Shown here piece after piece: positions 34,753-46,447 of a stretch of 64,000 nt of DNA. The stretch is taken from positions 66,905,836 to 66,969,835 of the forward strand of contig OX419757.1 in assembly GCA_948567375.1 (NCBI GenBank), read 5' to 3'. Source of the DNA: Lunularia cruciata (taxonomy: Eukaryota > Streptophyta > Marchantiopsida > Lunulariales > Lunulariaceae). Every line of letters starts with the position of its first letter. Positions within the stretch are counted from its first letter, which is position 1. A program made the position numbers and the translations under genes. The notes under the pieces were generated by a model. It made no database searches, was not told the origin of the DNA, and worked only from the letters and a program-made list of their open reading frames with translations.

Positions 34753-35699
34753 TTGAGCACCTAATCAAGGTCATGCAACCCTTGGATGAGGCAAATGCAT
34801 CACCCAACCCAAAGAAACACATTTCTGGATGTGAAGAATGTCTACTTTTGGGGCACATCATCTCCAAGGATGGAATAGTAGTTGATCTTGAGAAGGTGAG
34901 GAAAATCTCAGACCTTCTATTCCCTTCAAGTTACGCCAATTCTTGGGGATGGTTGGGTACTATAGGAGGTTCATCTTCTCATTTTCCAACAAGGCTTATG
35001 CATTGACCATCTACATGAAGAAGAGTGTAGATTACATGGTGATTTTGGAGGACAAGGAGGCTCTCAAAGCTTTTGAGGAGCTCAAGCAATCCCTTGTTGT
35101 AGCTCCAATTCTTGGAAACCTGATTGGAATAAGCCTTTCATCCTCTACACTGATGCCTCTAATGTAGCTATAGGATGCACTCTTAGTCAATTAGACCAAG
35201 ATGGGCATGATCTTTCAATAGCTTATGCTAGTAGCCAAATGGTTTCAGTAGAAAAGAACTACTCTGTCACAGAGAGAGAAGGGTTAGCAATGATCTTTGG
35301 TCTCAAGAAGTTTAGATACTACTTGATTTGGAAGGAAATCCACCATCGTCACGGATCACAAGGCTCTGAAGTACATCTTCAACAAGCCTAATGTTGAAGG
35401 GAGACTAGCAAGGTGGATGATACTCTTGTCTGAGTATGACTATACCATTGAGGATAGGCCAGGAAAGAAACATCCAAATGCTGATTTGTTATCTAGAGCC
35501 TATGATCATGATGGAGATGAGCCAATAGATGATTCCTTCTCGGATGAGGAGCTCATGACAATCTCAGTCACTCAAGAGGTTCCAATGGAGTACAAGGAGA
35601 TTGTGGATTTTGCAACAAGAGGTAACTATCCAGAAGGGATGCATGGGAGAGGGAGAGGAAGAGGAAGGCCCTTGCAGCAAGATCTAGACCTTACACAAT

Positions 35700-36864
35700 G
35701 GTGGAGGATTTTCTTTTTCACCAAGGAGCAGATGGTCTACTTCAAAGAGCAGCAGGTAAGGAAGATTCTATCCTACTTATAAAGGAGTTTCATGAAGGCT
35801 TAGTGTGTGGAGGACACTTTGCTAGAAAGGTGATTGCTTTCAAGATTCTAGATGCAGGTTACCATTGGAGAGGGATTTTCAAGGATTGTCTTGATTATTG
35901 CAAAACTTGTCATGTTTGTCAAGCTTTTGCTAGAAAGTCTACATCCACTCCACTACTTAGATCAATTCCATTGCTAGGACCTTATGAGACGTAGAGAATT
36001 GATTTTGAAGGTCCTCTCAATAGAACCCCAAGGAACAATCGGTACATTGTCGTAGTTACTGATTACCTTACCAACTGGGTTAAGGTTAGACCATTGAGGG
36101 ACAAGAATGAAGATGAAGTTGGTAGATTTCTTTATGAACACATTATCTCTAGATTTGCATGCCCATTGGAGTTGGTTTTTGATAGAGGAGGAGAGTTTAC
36201 AAGAAGCATTACTATAGCCATGCTATGACATTTCTCTATCACACATAGAGTAACTACATCCTATAAGCCAAATTCCAATGGCTTGGCAGAGAGAACCAAT
36301 CACACCTTGTGCATGATGTTGGCCAAAGATGCAGAAATAGAGGAGGCTAAACATCATTGGGACAAGAGGATTCATCCAGTTTCGTGGGAGTATAGGACAA
36401 CCATGAAGACTTCCATCGTATATTCTCCATTTCAATTGGTATATGGTATTGAGTCTACCCTACCTATTCACTTTGATCTTCCTACCTTCCAAAGCATTCA
36501 TAGGAGATTGAAGAAAGCACAAGGAGGTGATGCAGAGAAGTCAAGGAAGGAACAACTCATGGAGTTGGAAGAGGCAAGAGCAGTTGCTATGGTTCGAGTG
36601 GAGCAGGCCCAAAGGAAACAAAAGGAGAACTATGACAAGAGGCAAAGCAAGAAGAAGGTGGAGCCTTTCAAAGAAAGTGATTGGGTAATGTTGTTTGATT
36701 CTATTCGATTCAAGAGAGTGCAAAAGAAGTTTTTGCCTAAGTACTTTGGACCTTTCATAGAGGAGAAGGTGTGGGACAATTACACATATGATCTCAAGGA
36801 GTTGGGAGGAAGACACTTTGATAGGATTAACCATGATAAGTTGAAGATATATCATAAAAGGTAG
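35700..36864 (+). pseudogene. integrase of B3
   Basis: The tail is open for 193 codons (36,283-36,864): MAERTNHTLCMMLAKDAE, TMKTSIVYSPFQLVYG, then DSIRFKRVQKKFLPKYFGPF and the end HDKLKIYHKR. This shows the whole family B integrase C-terminus and confirms that no chromodomain follows. Upstream are HEGLVCGGHFARK and YCKTCHVCQAFARKS. Confidence 0.85.
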
Positions 36865-36912
36865 AGAGACCTTCACTTTAAGGACAAATTGAAAACTTAG
36901 TCCGTGGGTAAA

Positions 36913-37601
36913 TGTAACACCCATTTGTGCATGTGTGTAGTGTTGTGATATTTAGCTTGGTATTACAAGTACTTGAGAGATATTATTTATATAGAGATAA
37001 AGGATGGTTCTACATTAGTCATGATTAGCTAAAGTTAGTCATAACTAAGATAAAGGGGACTTTACTTTAGGGGAAGTGGAAAAGATGAACACCACTATTT
37101 TGGATTCTAGTGTGTTGACTTGGTATTATTCCTAGGTGTTTGGCTTTGAGGAAAGAGTTGAGAACTCTTGGACCCAAAAGCCTGTTTGTTTTGGATTCTT
37201 CTATAGTCCAAGGATAGCCCATGTGAAGGAATCCTTGACTTAGTGGTTGGATCAAGATAAGATCACATGCTAGTGGAATATGCCCATGTGAATGGATATT
37301 CCTTTATACTTTTTGACTTTACTTGACTTTTAGTCAAGTAACTTGAGTTACTATGGTAATTAGTGACTTTGGTGCGTAACTATTTCACAAGTATATAAAC
37401 AAGGGGTGAGGAGGTACTCATCATCCTTTCATTTGCAAGTATCTCTCTCATTGAGTTCTCTAGTGAGCAATGTCTTGAGTATTGGAGTGTTAGCCTTGGA
37501 GGAGTATGATGGAGTTGGGGTTCCTTGCCTTCTTAGTCCATGGTGCGCTACCATAATAGCCATCAGAGGTTCATCTTGAGTGAGAGACAGGCTGGCTCAC
37601 A
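36913..37601 (+). repeat. 3' LTR of B3
   Basis: 689 bp, TGTAACACCC to CTGGCTCACA. It is the clearest + strand copy of the family B LTR, preceded by a purine/G-rich stretch ending GTGGGTAAA. Confidence 0.92.
37392..37399 (+). promoter_or_regulatory. TATA box in the B3 LTR
   Basis: TATATAAA lies about 200 bp from the LTR end, a usual place for the U3 promoter of a plant LTR. It is conserved in the 27,522 and 13,722 LTRs as the complement (TTTATATA near 27,727 and 13,925). Confidence 0.5.
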
Positions 37602-37641
37602 GTACCCACATGCAAACATGCCGGCAAAATGCTCAGTGATT

Positions 37642-39209
37642 TTAGTTGGGAACAATAAAAACATATAGATTCATTCTTGAAATCCAATTCTCCACTACTC
37701 CCATGGAAGTTTGTCCCTTATAAGGCTCAATATTACATGTCTTCTTCATCTGTAGTAACAATGTGGCTTCATTGTTGGTCAGATTTTGTGTTCTTAGCAT
37801 GAGTGTCTCTTTAGGTACTTCAGTCATTGGTACTAGATTTTGAGACAATTGCCTTTCTTGCATTGCTTGATCATTATTGAAAGTACATAATTGACTTTGC
37901 AATGCCTCTATGGTCATCTTGATCTCCCAAAACTCTTTCAACATTCCCTACATTCCTTGCATCAAATCCTACAACTATGGATCCATGATTCCTACACACA
38001 ACAACTGCTCAATTACTACTTCCTACTTCAATAAAGGGTTAATATGATCACTCAAGAGGGGGCACAAACTATTGGGACTTTAGAGGCTATTAATTGTTAA
38101 TGATATTCCTCACCAAAATTGCAGACTACAAAATCTCTAAATATTACTTTTGGTCTAACCTCATAACGGATTTCTACAAGCTTGCATATTTCCTGGCTCA
38201 GAGAATAAAAAATGTTTGAGTGTTGAAATGGAGAGGATTTGGCACATTTAGATCTATCATAATAGAATATAAATGGTCAAATCACACTTTATATTGTAGA
38301 TCATCACAAGCAAAATCACCAAGTTTGGTGAATTCATCACTATATCTATGAACTCTACTCCAAAATGGAAAATGAGGTATACTCTCACTTGCTCACATTG
38401 GATGTATATAATCTTCATGTGAAATAGATTCAAGAACAAAAAGCGGGGTGCAAGATATTGTCTTCTTGGAGCCTCCATCTCATCCTCTCTCCAACACACT
38501 CCTAATTTTTTGATCATACTATAGTTTCTCTCCTCAAAATCACTCAGTCTTAGTAACCCATGTTCCTCCAAGAGAGGTGATCCCCTCTCTTGGATTGAAA
38601 CACCTGCTCTAATACCATTTTTATCTTCCAAGGATAGGAGACCTTAAGAGAAACACATGAGAAAACAAAAAGCTTTGCACTCAATCTCCGATGCTCCAAA
38701 GGAGCACCTTGATTATATCATATAGCAAGGGAGACTCTCCTAAAGGAAGCTCTACCCTTGGATCAGATACATGGATTGATGACATATCAAAAAGCTCTAT
38801 TCTTAGATTAGTTGTAGGTATGGGTGACATATTGGTTCTTATCCTATTTGGTTGGTCAAACCATCTTTGAACCAAAGGGAATCTTTAGGGAATATTCCTA
38901 TAGGAATCTCCAAATTGTGTGGATGAGGTACCATTGGAAAGATCTTGATGAGACAAGTTTGGGAGAAGGAAGGCGAACCTTCCTTTGTTGGGATAAATTT
39001 GCACATTTTTTAAGTCTAATTCATCTATTTAGGCCTCTGAAATTGGCTCTAAAGTTTCTAGGCTATTTTTGACTCCTACCCTATTAGTAAAAGTCCTCTT
39101 TTGGTGACACCTTTATGTGATCTACTTAGCACATCATACATAACATCCTTCTAGATGTTACCAAGCCAATTTTTATCTCTAGATGATATGTCTAGTTCTT
39201 GGTATTACA
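37642..39209 (-). mobile_element. C2: 5' end of a family C element (LTR, primer site, gag start)
   Basis: The 5' LTR is about 38,620-39,209 (TGTAATACCAAGAACTAGAC on the minus strand). The primer site at 38,601-38,617 reads TGGTATTAGAGCAGGTG, the initiator tRNA-Met type. Downstream, 37,642-37,944 holds gag-like sequence (MLKEFWEIKMTIEALQSQL, then GVVENWISRMNLYV). The element stops near 37,610, where B3 begins. It is incomplete and broken. Confidence 0.8.
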
Positions 39210-39845
39210 ATCTTAGATCCATAATTGATACCTCACATATTAGTCCCCCTTGTTATACAAGCACCATTTCCATTGTGCCCATATCAATCTAGTACAATTG
39301 CAAGTTGGATCCACACATGAGCCTATTTCCTCCTCATTTTACTCTTGGAAAATACTACATGATCTCTAATGAGCTCTAATAAAGTATAAAAGGACTTAAA
39401 AACCATTCTGATCAATTGTTTTTAATGAAAGGGGTTCTTGAAAATTCTTGAAGAACATTGTAAAAATTCACTTTGCCTACCCACATAAATTTGATCCTCC
39501 AAGTAAAGTGCCAAATTTGAAAAATCCACCACTACATGAGCAGTTTTCCCTCTTCAAGATATTCATCATCTAAACTACATTCAGTTTCATCCATCCACTT
39601 GTCTACATTCCAAAACTCCTTCCCACTTTTGTTATCATACTCAAGGTGCACATTATTATACTCATATTGCCAAGGTCCCAACTGCTCTTGCATATGATTC
39701 TTTATCTTATTTTTCAACTTGTTGCACAAACTAATGCAAGGCATGCTGATGAACAGTTTCTACTCAAAGCACTATGATAGCTTTGGGCCTTCTTGGGTAT
39801 CTAAAATCTCACAAGATATAAATCTCATGGGAAGTTATCAAAGTC
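39210..39845. other. unassigned DNA between C2 and the family A pieces
   Basis: No supported gene. A 70-codon minus-strand frame at 39,532-39,744 (WQYEYNNVHLEYDNKSG) has a protein-like composition but no recognisable family. Confidence 0.4.
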
Positions 39846-40840
39846 TTGATTTTGATGTTTCTAACTCTGCAATTGGAGCTTTGTTGCAATAGGAATTTCC
39901 AGATGTGTTACATCCTATTGCTTTGTGTCTTGATGACTAAACACTACAGAAAAGAATTACTATGCTTGGGATTAAGAAAAACTAGCAATGGTATATGCTA
40001 CCAAGGTATGGAGGCATTATCTCTTGGAGAAACAAATGATTATGCAAACCAATCACAAATCTATATCGTGGACATTACATTTTGAGTATATGAACAATTA
40101 ACATCATTGATGGGAGAACAACTATAATTGTTTGACATCCAACTTGAGTATAAACCCAATAAGTTCCATGTCATAGTGATACCTTGTCACAATGAACTAA
40201 TTTGAACAGTCTTCCTAAATCTCTCATCACAACAACAATTATGATAGCATCAATTGACTCAAAATTCCAAATCAAGTTTAGAACTGCTTTACAACAAGAC
40301 CTCTTCTTTCAAGTGGTACAAGGTAGTCTTACAACACACAATAAGGAACAAAAAACTTTCTTCTTCAAGGAAGGCCTTCTATTCTATGAGAACCAGATCT
40401 ATGTTCCAACCAAGGGTGGTCTACAACTTGTGTGTCTCTAAGAAGCCCATGACCTACCAATCACTAGTCACATTAGTGTAGATAAGACCTTGGGTACCCT
40501 ACAATGCCAATGTTGGTGGTCCAACATGGCAGAAGAGGTTTGAAAGTTTGTCCAATCTTGTTAGAGCTACCAACGTGACAAGGCTAGCAACTAGAAGCCA
40601 AATGGAATCCTTCAACCACTACCAATTCCATGTACCCATTGGGAACATGTAAGCTTAGACCTCATCACATCCTTGCCAAAGATGGACAGGGCCATATAGC
40701 CATCATAGTATTTTTTTAAAGCTCAACAAGTAGATTCAATTGGCATCTATCATGGATATTGTTGATATTCCAACATTGGCCTAAATCTACTTTGGCATTG
40801 TCTTCAAGCACCATGGGATACCAAGGATTCTCATCTCTAA
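39846..40840 (+). mobile_element. family A-like fragment, RNase H to integrase, + strand
   Basis: This matches the A1 interior in opposite orientation. RNase H pieces (MILMFLTLQLELCCN and downstream) are followed by FRTALQQDLFFQVVQGSLTT, which equals FRTALQQDSFFQIIKGHLAA of A1, and by integrase up to the FKHHGIP block near 40,820. There are no LTRs. It is broken. Confidence 0.75.
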
Positions 40841-41480
40841 AACAAGAGGGTCTTGGCCAAAATTAAGGAAGAAGGGAGAGAATTCAGTACTTGCTTGCTT
40901 GGAGTTATTGTAGGCAAAACTTGCAACCACAAGGCAAGCATCCCAATTGGTATAGTGAAATTTGACAAAAGCACAAAGTATATCCTCCAAGGTATGATTT
41001 GCACATTTAGTTTGCCCATCAGTTTGAGGATGATAGGCCATGACAAAGCAAGCTTGGTGCCAAGTAGCTTGAAGAGTGCTTGCCAAAATTTGCCAATGAA
41101 TCAAGGATCACAGTTGGAAATGAGGACACAAGGTATGCCATGATGCTTGAAGAGATTGTGAAAGTATATTTGGGCCAACATTAGAGCATACATTGTATCA
41201 AAGGTTGGTGCTAAATGGATTTGCTTATTAAGCTTATCAACAAATACCACAATTGCTATATGACCTTGGTTTGTCCTTGGCAAGGATATGATGAGATATA
41301 AGCTCAAATGTTCCCATCAAGCAAATGTGATGGGAAGTGGTTGGAGTAGTCCACCCAGTTTTTGGTTGCTAGCTTGTTGCATTGGCAATTCTCACAAGAT
41401 TGGACACAAAGTCTTGAACTTCACATGCCATGTTCAGCCACCATCATTGTTATTATAGATTAGTCAAGATCTTGTATCTT
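40838..41480 (-). mobile_element. family A-like integrase fragment, - strand, fused tail to tail
   Basis: Integrase sequence on the opposite strand: SLPRTNQGHIAIVVFVDKLN, FKHHGIPCVLISNCDP, YHPQTDGQTKCANHTLEDIL and FAYNNSKQASTEFSPF. It starts abruptly at about 40,838, where the + strand fragment ends. Similarity to A1 continues to about 41,480, where a GT/CT microsatellite region starts. It is broken. Confidence 0.8.
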
Positions 41481-41560
41481 GTAATTGGTAAGTCATGCAC
41501 CTCTTCAAGTCGTGCCAAGCATAAATAACCCATATGTAGAACATAGATGTGATTCGTGTC

Positions 41561-41565
<5 letters not shown>

Positions 41566-41656
<91 letters not shown>

Positions 41657-41764
41657 TTCAGCTACTATATACCATCTCTCTCTCTCTCTCTTACAATTTC
41701 AGCTACTATATACCATGTCTCTCTCTCTCTCTCTCTCTTACAATTTCAGCTACTATATACCATG
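41566..41764. repeat. (GT)n(CT)n tract followed by three composite units
   Basis: About 18 GT and 24 CT dinucleotides are followed by three copies of a 26-27 bp unit beginning TTACAATTTCAGCTACTATA (41,650, 41,691 and 41,738), separated by CT tracts. The CT tract is therefore part of the duplicated unit. Confidence 0.9.
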
Positions 41765-41808
41765 TCTTGGGTTTTCAACTTCTTTGTTTCTTTTTGCACA
41801 AATCTATC

Positions 41809-42085
41809 TCTTTTGCACCACCCAAAACTCTATTGCAGACCGACTCATTCCTTATTCTTTTCTAAATTCCACTCATAGTTCATGCACTCTCCTTCTCAAA
41901 AATCTTCTCATATATTGAATCCCCTTTGCAAACTCTATAGCAGCCTTATTCATTACCTGTTCTTTTCAAAAATTCACTCACATATTGAATCTCCTTCACC
42001 ACCCAAAACTCTATAGCAGCCCGACTCATTCCCTATTCTTTTCAAAATCCTACTTGCACTATCCTTCTCAAAAAAATCCTCAATT
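41809..42085. repeat. three-copy degenerate tandem repeat, about 70-110 bp spacing
   Basis: Copies of CACCACCCAAAACTCTATNGC followed by GACTCATTCC and TATTCTTTTC occur near 41,816, 41,925 and 41,999, with CTTCTCAAAAA tails. Confidence 0.75.
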
Positions 42086-43329
42086 TACTATCACACTCCC
42101 ATATTTCAAATCAAATTGTCCATATTTGTGATAAACTCTTGAGGCAATCCCACCCTCTAATTTCAATTCCTTGTCTTTCCCACCTCTCCTATCAAGAGTT
42201 GATTTCTCCCTTGTGCATGCTTGATCACTCTTCAAATGCAATTTCTAGCCTTCCAACCTTGATTTCTCTTTCTCCTTATCTTCAACTTGTGTGCAAAATA
42301 GAAGTGCTGATTTTTTCACTTGTTTGGTTAGTTTCACATTAATAACCTATTAGATTATTAAATTGCATAATGTATGAATATAATGTACAATGATAAATGA
42401 TTAAAGGGGGCACCAATTCCCTATAAATTTCCACAAAAATGTAAGAATTTCCAAAATCAAGTTCAAATCAAGTTCCAAATTTCCCTAGAGTCTCCATGGC
42501 AGAAATTTGGGGTTATGAGAAGATTATCAGCAGTGAAGATATAAGGAATACTCAGGAAAGAGATTGGTTAATTGGTTTTCACATCATTGAACACCCAACA
42601 AATTTCATAAAATGGTGTTGGATGGATAAACACCAAGTTTGAACTATTATTGCTAGAATTGGGAAGGTAGATCTTGATATTATTGGCCTTAAAATAACCC
42701 TTGGGCTACACTCCCCACGTCCAAAGGTATTTAGTCCCAATCATCAATGCCTATGGGCATCACTTGGTGCCAATTGGCCCTGTCTCACAACATCAACGGG
42801 CATCTCCCCACATCAACCAGTGTCACTTGCACTTAAACCCTAAACCATTTTTTTGTCTTGTTGCATCAACGGGCATCACCCAATGCCTTTTCCAAAAAAT
42901 ATGTGTTTTCCTTGTCCCACAGCGGCACCCAATGTTGCATGCCCTATTCTGTAGTGCACTCAAGCATCACACTACATCTTTTCCTATCCCATACACATCT
43001 ATGATCATCTTACCGTATCCCTAATACTTAAACCCAAACCATTTTTCTATCTCATTGCATCAATGGGCATCATTTGGCACCATTTTGTGTATTTAGTTGA
43101 TTATGCTTTGTCTTGCAATAGCGCCTACTGCCACATGGCCTATCTGGTAGCGCTCATGGGATAGGAAAAGTTTCCTTGCAACTTTTCCTATCCCATCATG
43201 GCCACGGGTGGCATCCCATAGCAACCTTTCATTTTTGTCTGCTATTTGAGGGCATCTTCAAGAGGCTCCCGATGGCTTCTTGAATGAGTAATAAGGCTTA
43301 CACTTTTTTGTTAGTGATTCTTACAAGTA
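42086..43329. other. non-coding DNA with an irregular GGCATCACTTGG array
   Basis: No gene supported. From 42,750 to 43,215 a motif close to GGGCATCACTTGGTGCC recurs at irregular spacing with decay (near 42,750, 42,797, 42,868, 43,066 and 43,206). The same motif family reappears at 45,881-46,190 on the other side of D2. Confidence 0.5.
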
Positions 43330-45690
43330 TTTACTTGCATGTATAAAGTTTGTAAGTTTGTGGGATAAGAATTCTTATACATGGTCGGTTAAAGGGAGGC
43401 AATTTCAATTTGACCGTGGATATAATTTGAGATGCACTTGCAATGCTAAGAGGCATGATACCAAGAAGGAGGATTGTTCCTTACACAACGATTTTAGATT
43501 GGTTTCTATAGAGGGATAAGATTGCAAAGAGGTATTTGGCAAAGCAAAGGTGGGGAGTTTGTAGAGCCAATGGAGCAGACCTAAGGGGCATACGTTCAGA
43601 GCCACTTTCCTTGGGCAGATACTCACTCGCTTCTTTGTGGAAAGAGGTTACATTCCTAAGGAGGAAGTGTCCTACTTGAGTGATGGAGAGGAGGAGATTA
43701 TACGCAATGGAGAGAATGAGGGAGAGGATGAGGACGGTGAGTGACTGATTAGATAGTTGTTGGTGTATTGAGTTTTGGAATATTTTGTATGTTTTCATTG
43801 TTTGAAAATATATAAGTATTATTGTATACACCATTAGTGGATTTATAAAATAAGTTAATTTAACATGCCTTAATTATTGAACTTGTGCATGTACTTGATT
43901 GAAAGTGAGTTTTACTTGATGGATGACTATGTATGTACCTATCATGAATAGGTGTTCAACAGATTTGTGTTGAGACACATGCCTTACTTATAGTGAGTTT
44001 AGGGAGTGATAGTTTTAGGGAAAGATTTCCTTCTCCATCTTCATCCTTTGAGAGAACTCATTCTCACTCTTCTTCCTCTTCTCTGCTAGAGAGTGCACCT
44101 CAGTTCTTGCATCCAAGAGTCCCTTCTCCCTCTTGTTCTCTTGACATAAAGCATGTATTAGATGATTGTGTCCAAGTGGTTGAGGAGAGAGAGAGAGACT
44201 TCTTGTTGAGCAAGAGAGTAGATTGGAGAGTGTAGAGGAGCAAGAGAGATTAGGACTTAAGCGTGACAATAGATTGGAGAGTGTAGAGGATAGACAAAGA
44301 TTAGTGCTTGAGCATGAGAGTAGATTGGAGAGCTTGGAGGAGCAGGATGATTGTTGTTAGAGAGAGAGAGAGGGAGAGAACTCTTTTGTGAGCAAGAGGA
44401 TACTCTTGCTACCAAAGAGGAGATGCATTTGACCTTTAATACTTATGAGATGGAGAGAGATCATAGGTTAGATGACTTGGACTTGGATATCTTAGGTGCA
44501 GCTGCCATGGTTGAGAGTTATAGGGTCCAATTATAGAATCATGCACAAGATTTAGCATTTGCTATGGAGAGGTGCAAGAGTGCCCATGTTCAGATAGAGG
44601 AGAGAGAATAGTCTAGCTCAGGTGAGGGCTCATGTGGCTTATCTTGGACCAAGACTACATACTATTGCTTATTAGACCCATAATCCAGATGCAGATCTAA
44701 ACAGATGCCACCCATATGCTACCTTGTAGTGTTTGACTCCAGAGACCCAAAATTTTGCCTCCTATTCTTTACCTCATAGTTTGGTGACTTAGGGACTCAG
44801 ACTGAGTTTAGAGAGAGGCTTCATTTGTCAAGAGAGTATATTCTACATATTCTCTTCTTAGGATTCCTACAAAAGAAGATTATGGTTGTGGATGTTACTT
44901 GTTTGGCATCATTATGGCTTTGTGGTAGCACCGGCTATCATGCATGGAAGAGCTAGACAATTAGGCATGGTTGGTGCACTCACACATACTTAGGGCCCAT
45001 AGAGTGGGTAGCACATCTTGGTGTTAGCCATTTCATTCAATATTATTTATTATGCTTTGAGGTTATCTTGGATAAATCTTTCTTGTGATGGAGTTGAGTG
45101 GTTGCTACGGAGTATGTGGTAGTGTTTGGAACTCCCAGAAAGAGTTCACACCAAGTCTAGCCTCATGGCCTGTTTTTGTTTTGCAAATATGCAACAAGAT
45201 GATGAGTTTAGAGGACTTAGAGTTAGATCCTATGAGCATCTCACTTCGTTAGGTTTACCCCTTTATGATCTTTTGATCCTTGATAGTTATGCTTTCTCTT
45301 ACTATAGGAACCATCTACATGGTGCTATTCATCCTACCCACTTCCTCCTTACAAGGCAAAGAGAATAGCATACACCATCGTTTGACTCTTTGATGAGTGC
45401 TTTGGATAGATTTGTCCATGGTGATAGGTCTGCTATTAGTTGGGTAGAAAAGGAGTGGAAATTTGGTAGACTGAGTTCTTATAGTTTAGATCCACATTAC
45501 CTTCTTGCTAGTGGTATCAGGAACCAACCCTTGGATGAGAGCGAGTTGCACCTTTAGTGGTCATTAAGTCCATTTAGGATTCAACATGATGTATGTCAAT
45601 ATAGACTTGAGGATGTGGTAGTAGCAAGTAAACTCTATATTGCATCTCTCTCTTCTTCTTCACCTCCTTCTACTCCAGCATGGTGAGTAG
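43330..45690 (+). pseudogene. family D repeat gene, copy D2 (unassigned)
   Basis: The order on the + strand is a coding-like block (43,330-43,740, with KRYLAKQRWGVCRANGADLR), a Ser/Pro/His-rich part (43,993-44,235), a Glu-Arg coil (VVEERERDF, then a second ERERERE near 44,360), an acidic helix (44,351-44,536) and a C-terminal domain (45,126-45,680) with YEHLTSLGLPLYDLLILD and YYRNHLHGAIHP. The C-terminal domain aligns with D1 at 10,271-10,597. No known family is recognised and no nuclease or transposase motif is visible. Broken. It converges on E2, 0.76 kb away. Confidence 0.55.
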
Positions 45691-45880
45691 CTTTAGTGAC
45701 TACACATTTATACACATCATAAATCATATTTAATATTCTACTTTTATTCCATTCTCAATTTCTCTTTGTTAAACTCTTGTATCTCATATCATGTGATATG
45801 TATCATATTTTTTATTCTATATTTATTTACACTTTGCTCCACTATCATTCCTCATCTCACTTGAATTTTATTCATTTATG

Positions 45881-46190
45881 TTTGGGTGTCACTTGGCACC
45901 TATGCGTGCCACCCGCTAACTCACTAACAATGGGTGCCATCATGTGCCTCCCATACCCCATCGGCATCACTTGGCACCACCCTTTCACTTGCAAACTTCC
46001 TTAGCATGTGCCACCTTGTTGTATTGAGTGGCATTGTGCACTTATAATTTGGCATCACTTGGAAGCTATGCACACACCCACTCACAAGAAGCACCATCGC
46101 ATGCCTCCCATACCTAATTAGCATCACTTGGCTTCTCTCAAACTCACACACACTTTGGTGTATGCCATCTTGTGGTACTATGTGCCACTA
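45881..46190. repeat. two diverged ~150 bp tandem copies with GGCATCACTTGG motifs
   Basis: Both copies run through a CATCACTTGG or GTCACTTGG box, a TGCCTCCCATACC box, another GCATCACTTGGC box and a TGTGCCAC or TGTGCCACC end. The copies start near 45,888 and 46,046. Confidence 0.65.
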
Positions 46191-46214
46191 AACAGGATGA
46201 TGAGGTACTAGACA

Positions 46215-46406
46215 ACAATGTCCAGCACCAATGAGTAGCATCAAGCATTGATGAGTGACAATACTTGCCATATTCATAATACATATAAACTTAATCATAA
46301 TATAAGTCAACAATGTCCAGCACCAATGAGTAGCATCAAGCATTGATGAGTGACAATACTTGCCATATTCATAATACATATAAACTTAATCATAATATAA
46401 GTCAAT
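46215..46406. repeat. perfect tandem duplication, 2 x 96 bp
   Basis: 46,215-46,310 and 46,311-46,406 are identical by eye, both starting CAATGTCCAGCACCAATGAG and ending AATATAAGTCAA. With no differences seen, this is one of the youngest events in the window. Confidence 0.95.
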
Positions 46407-46447
46407 ATAGTAGCTTAAGATCATCTTTGATTATAAACATACTTGGG

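Larger units (their letters stand above)
34749..37601 (+). mobile_element. B3: 3' part of a family B element, inverted against B2
   Basis: It starts within reverse transcriptase (ASPNPKKHISG, LLLGHIISKDGIVV) and continues through RNase H (35,100-35,520) and integrase (35,700-36,864) to a polypurine tract and full 3' LTR (36,913-37,601). It is nearly the reverse complement of B2's 3' part (27,522 to about 30,360). B2 and B3 share the 4 bases CACT at their junction (34,749-34,752). The element is incomplete and broken. Confidence 0.88.

Noticed and set aside
42750-46190. D2 and its flanking boxes as a CACTA transposon
   Set aside because: No CACTA terminal repeats or 3-base duplication found by eye, and no recognisable TNPD-type transposase.
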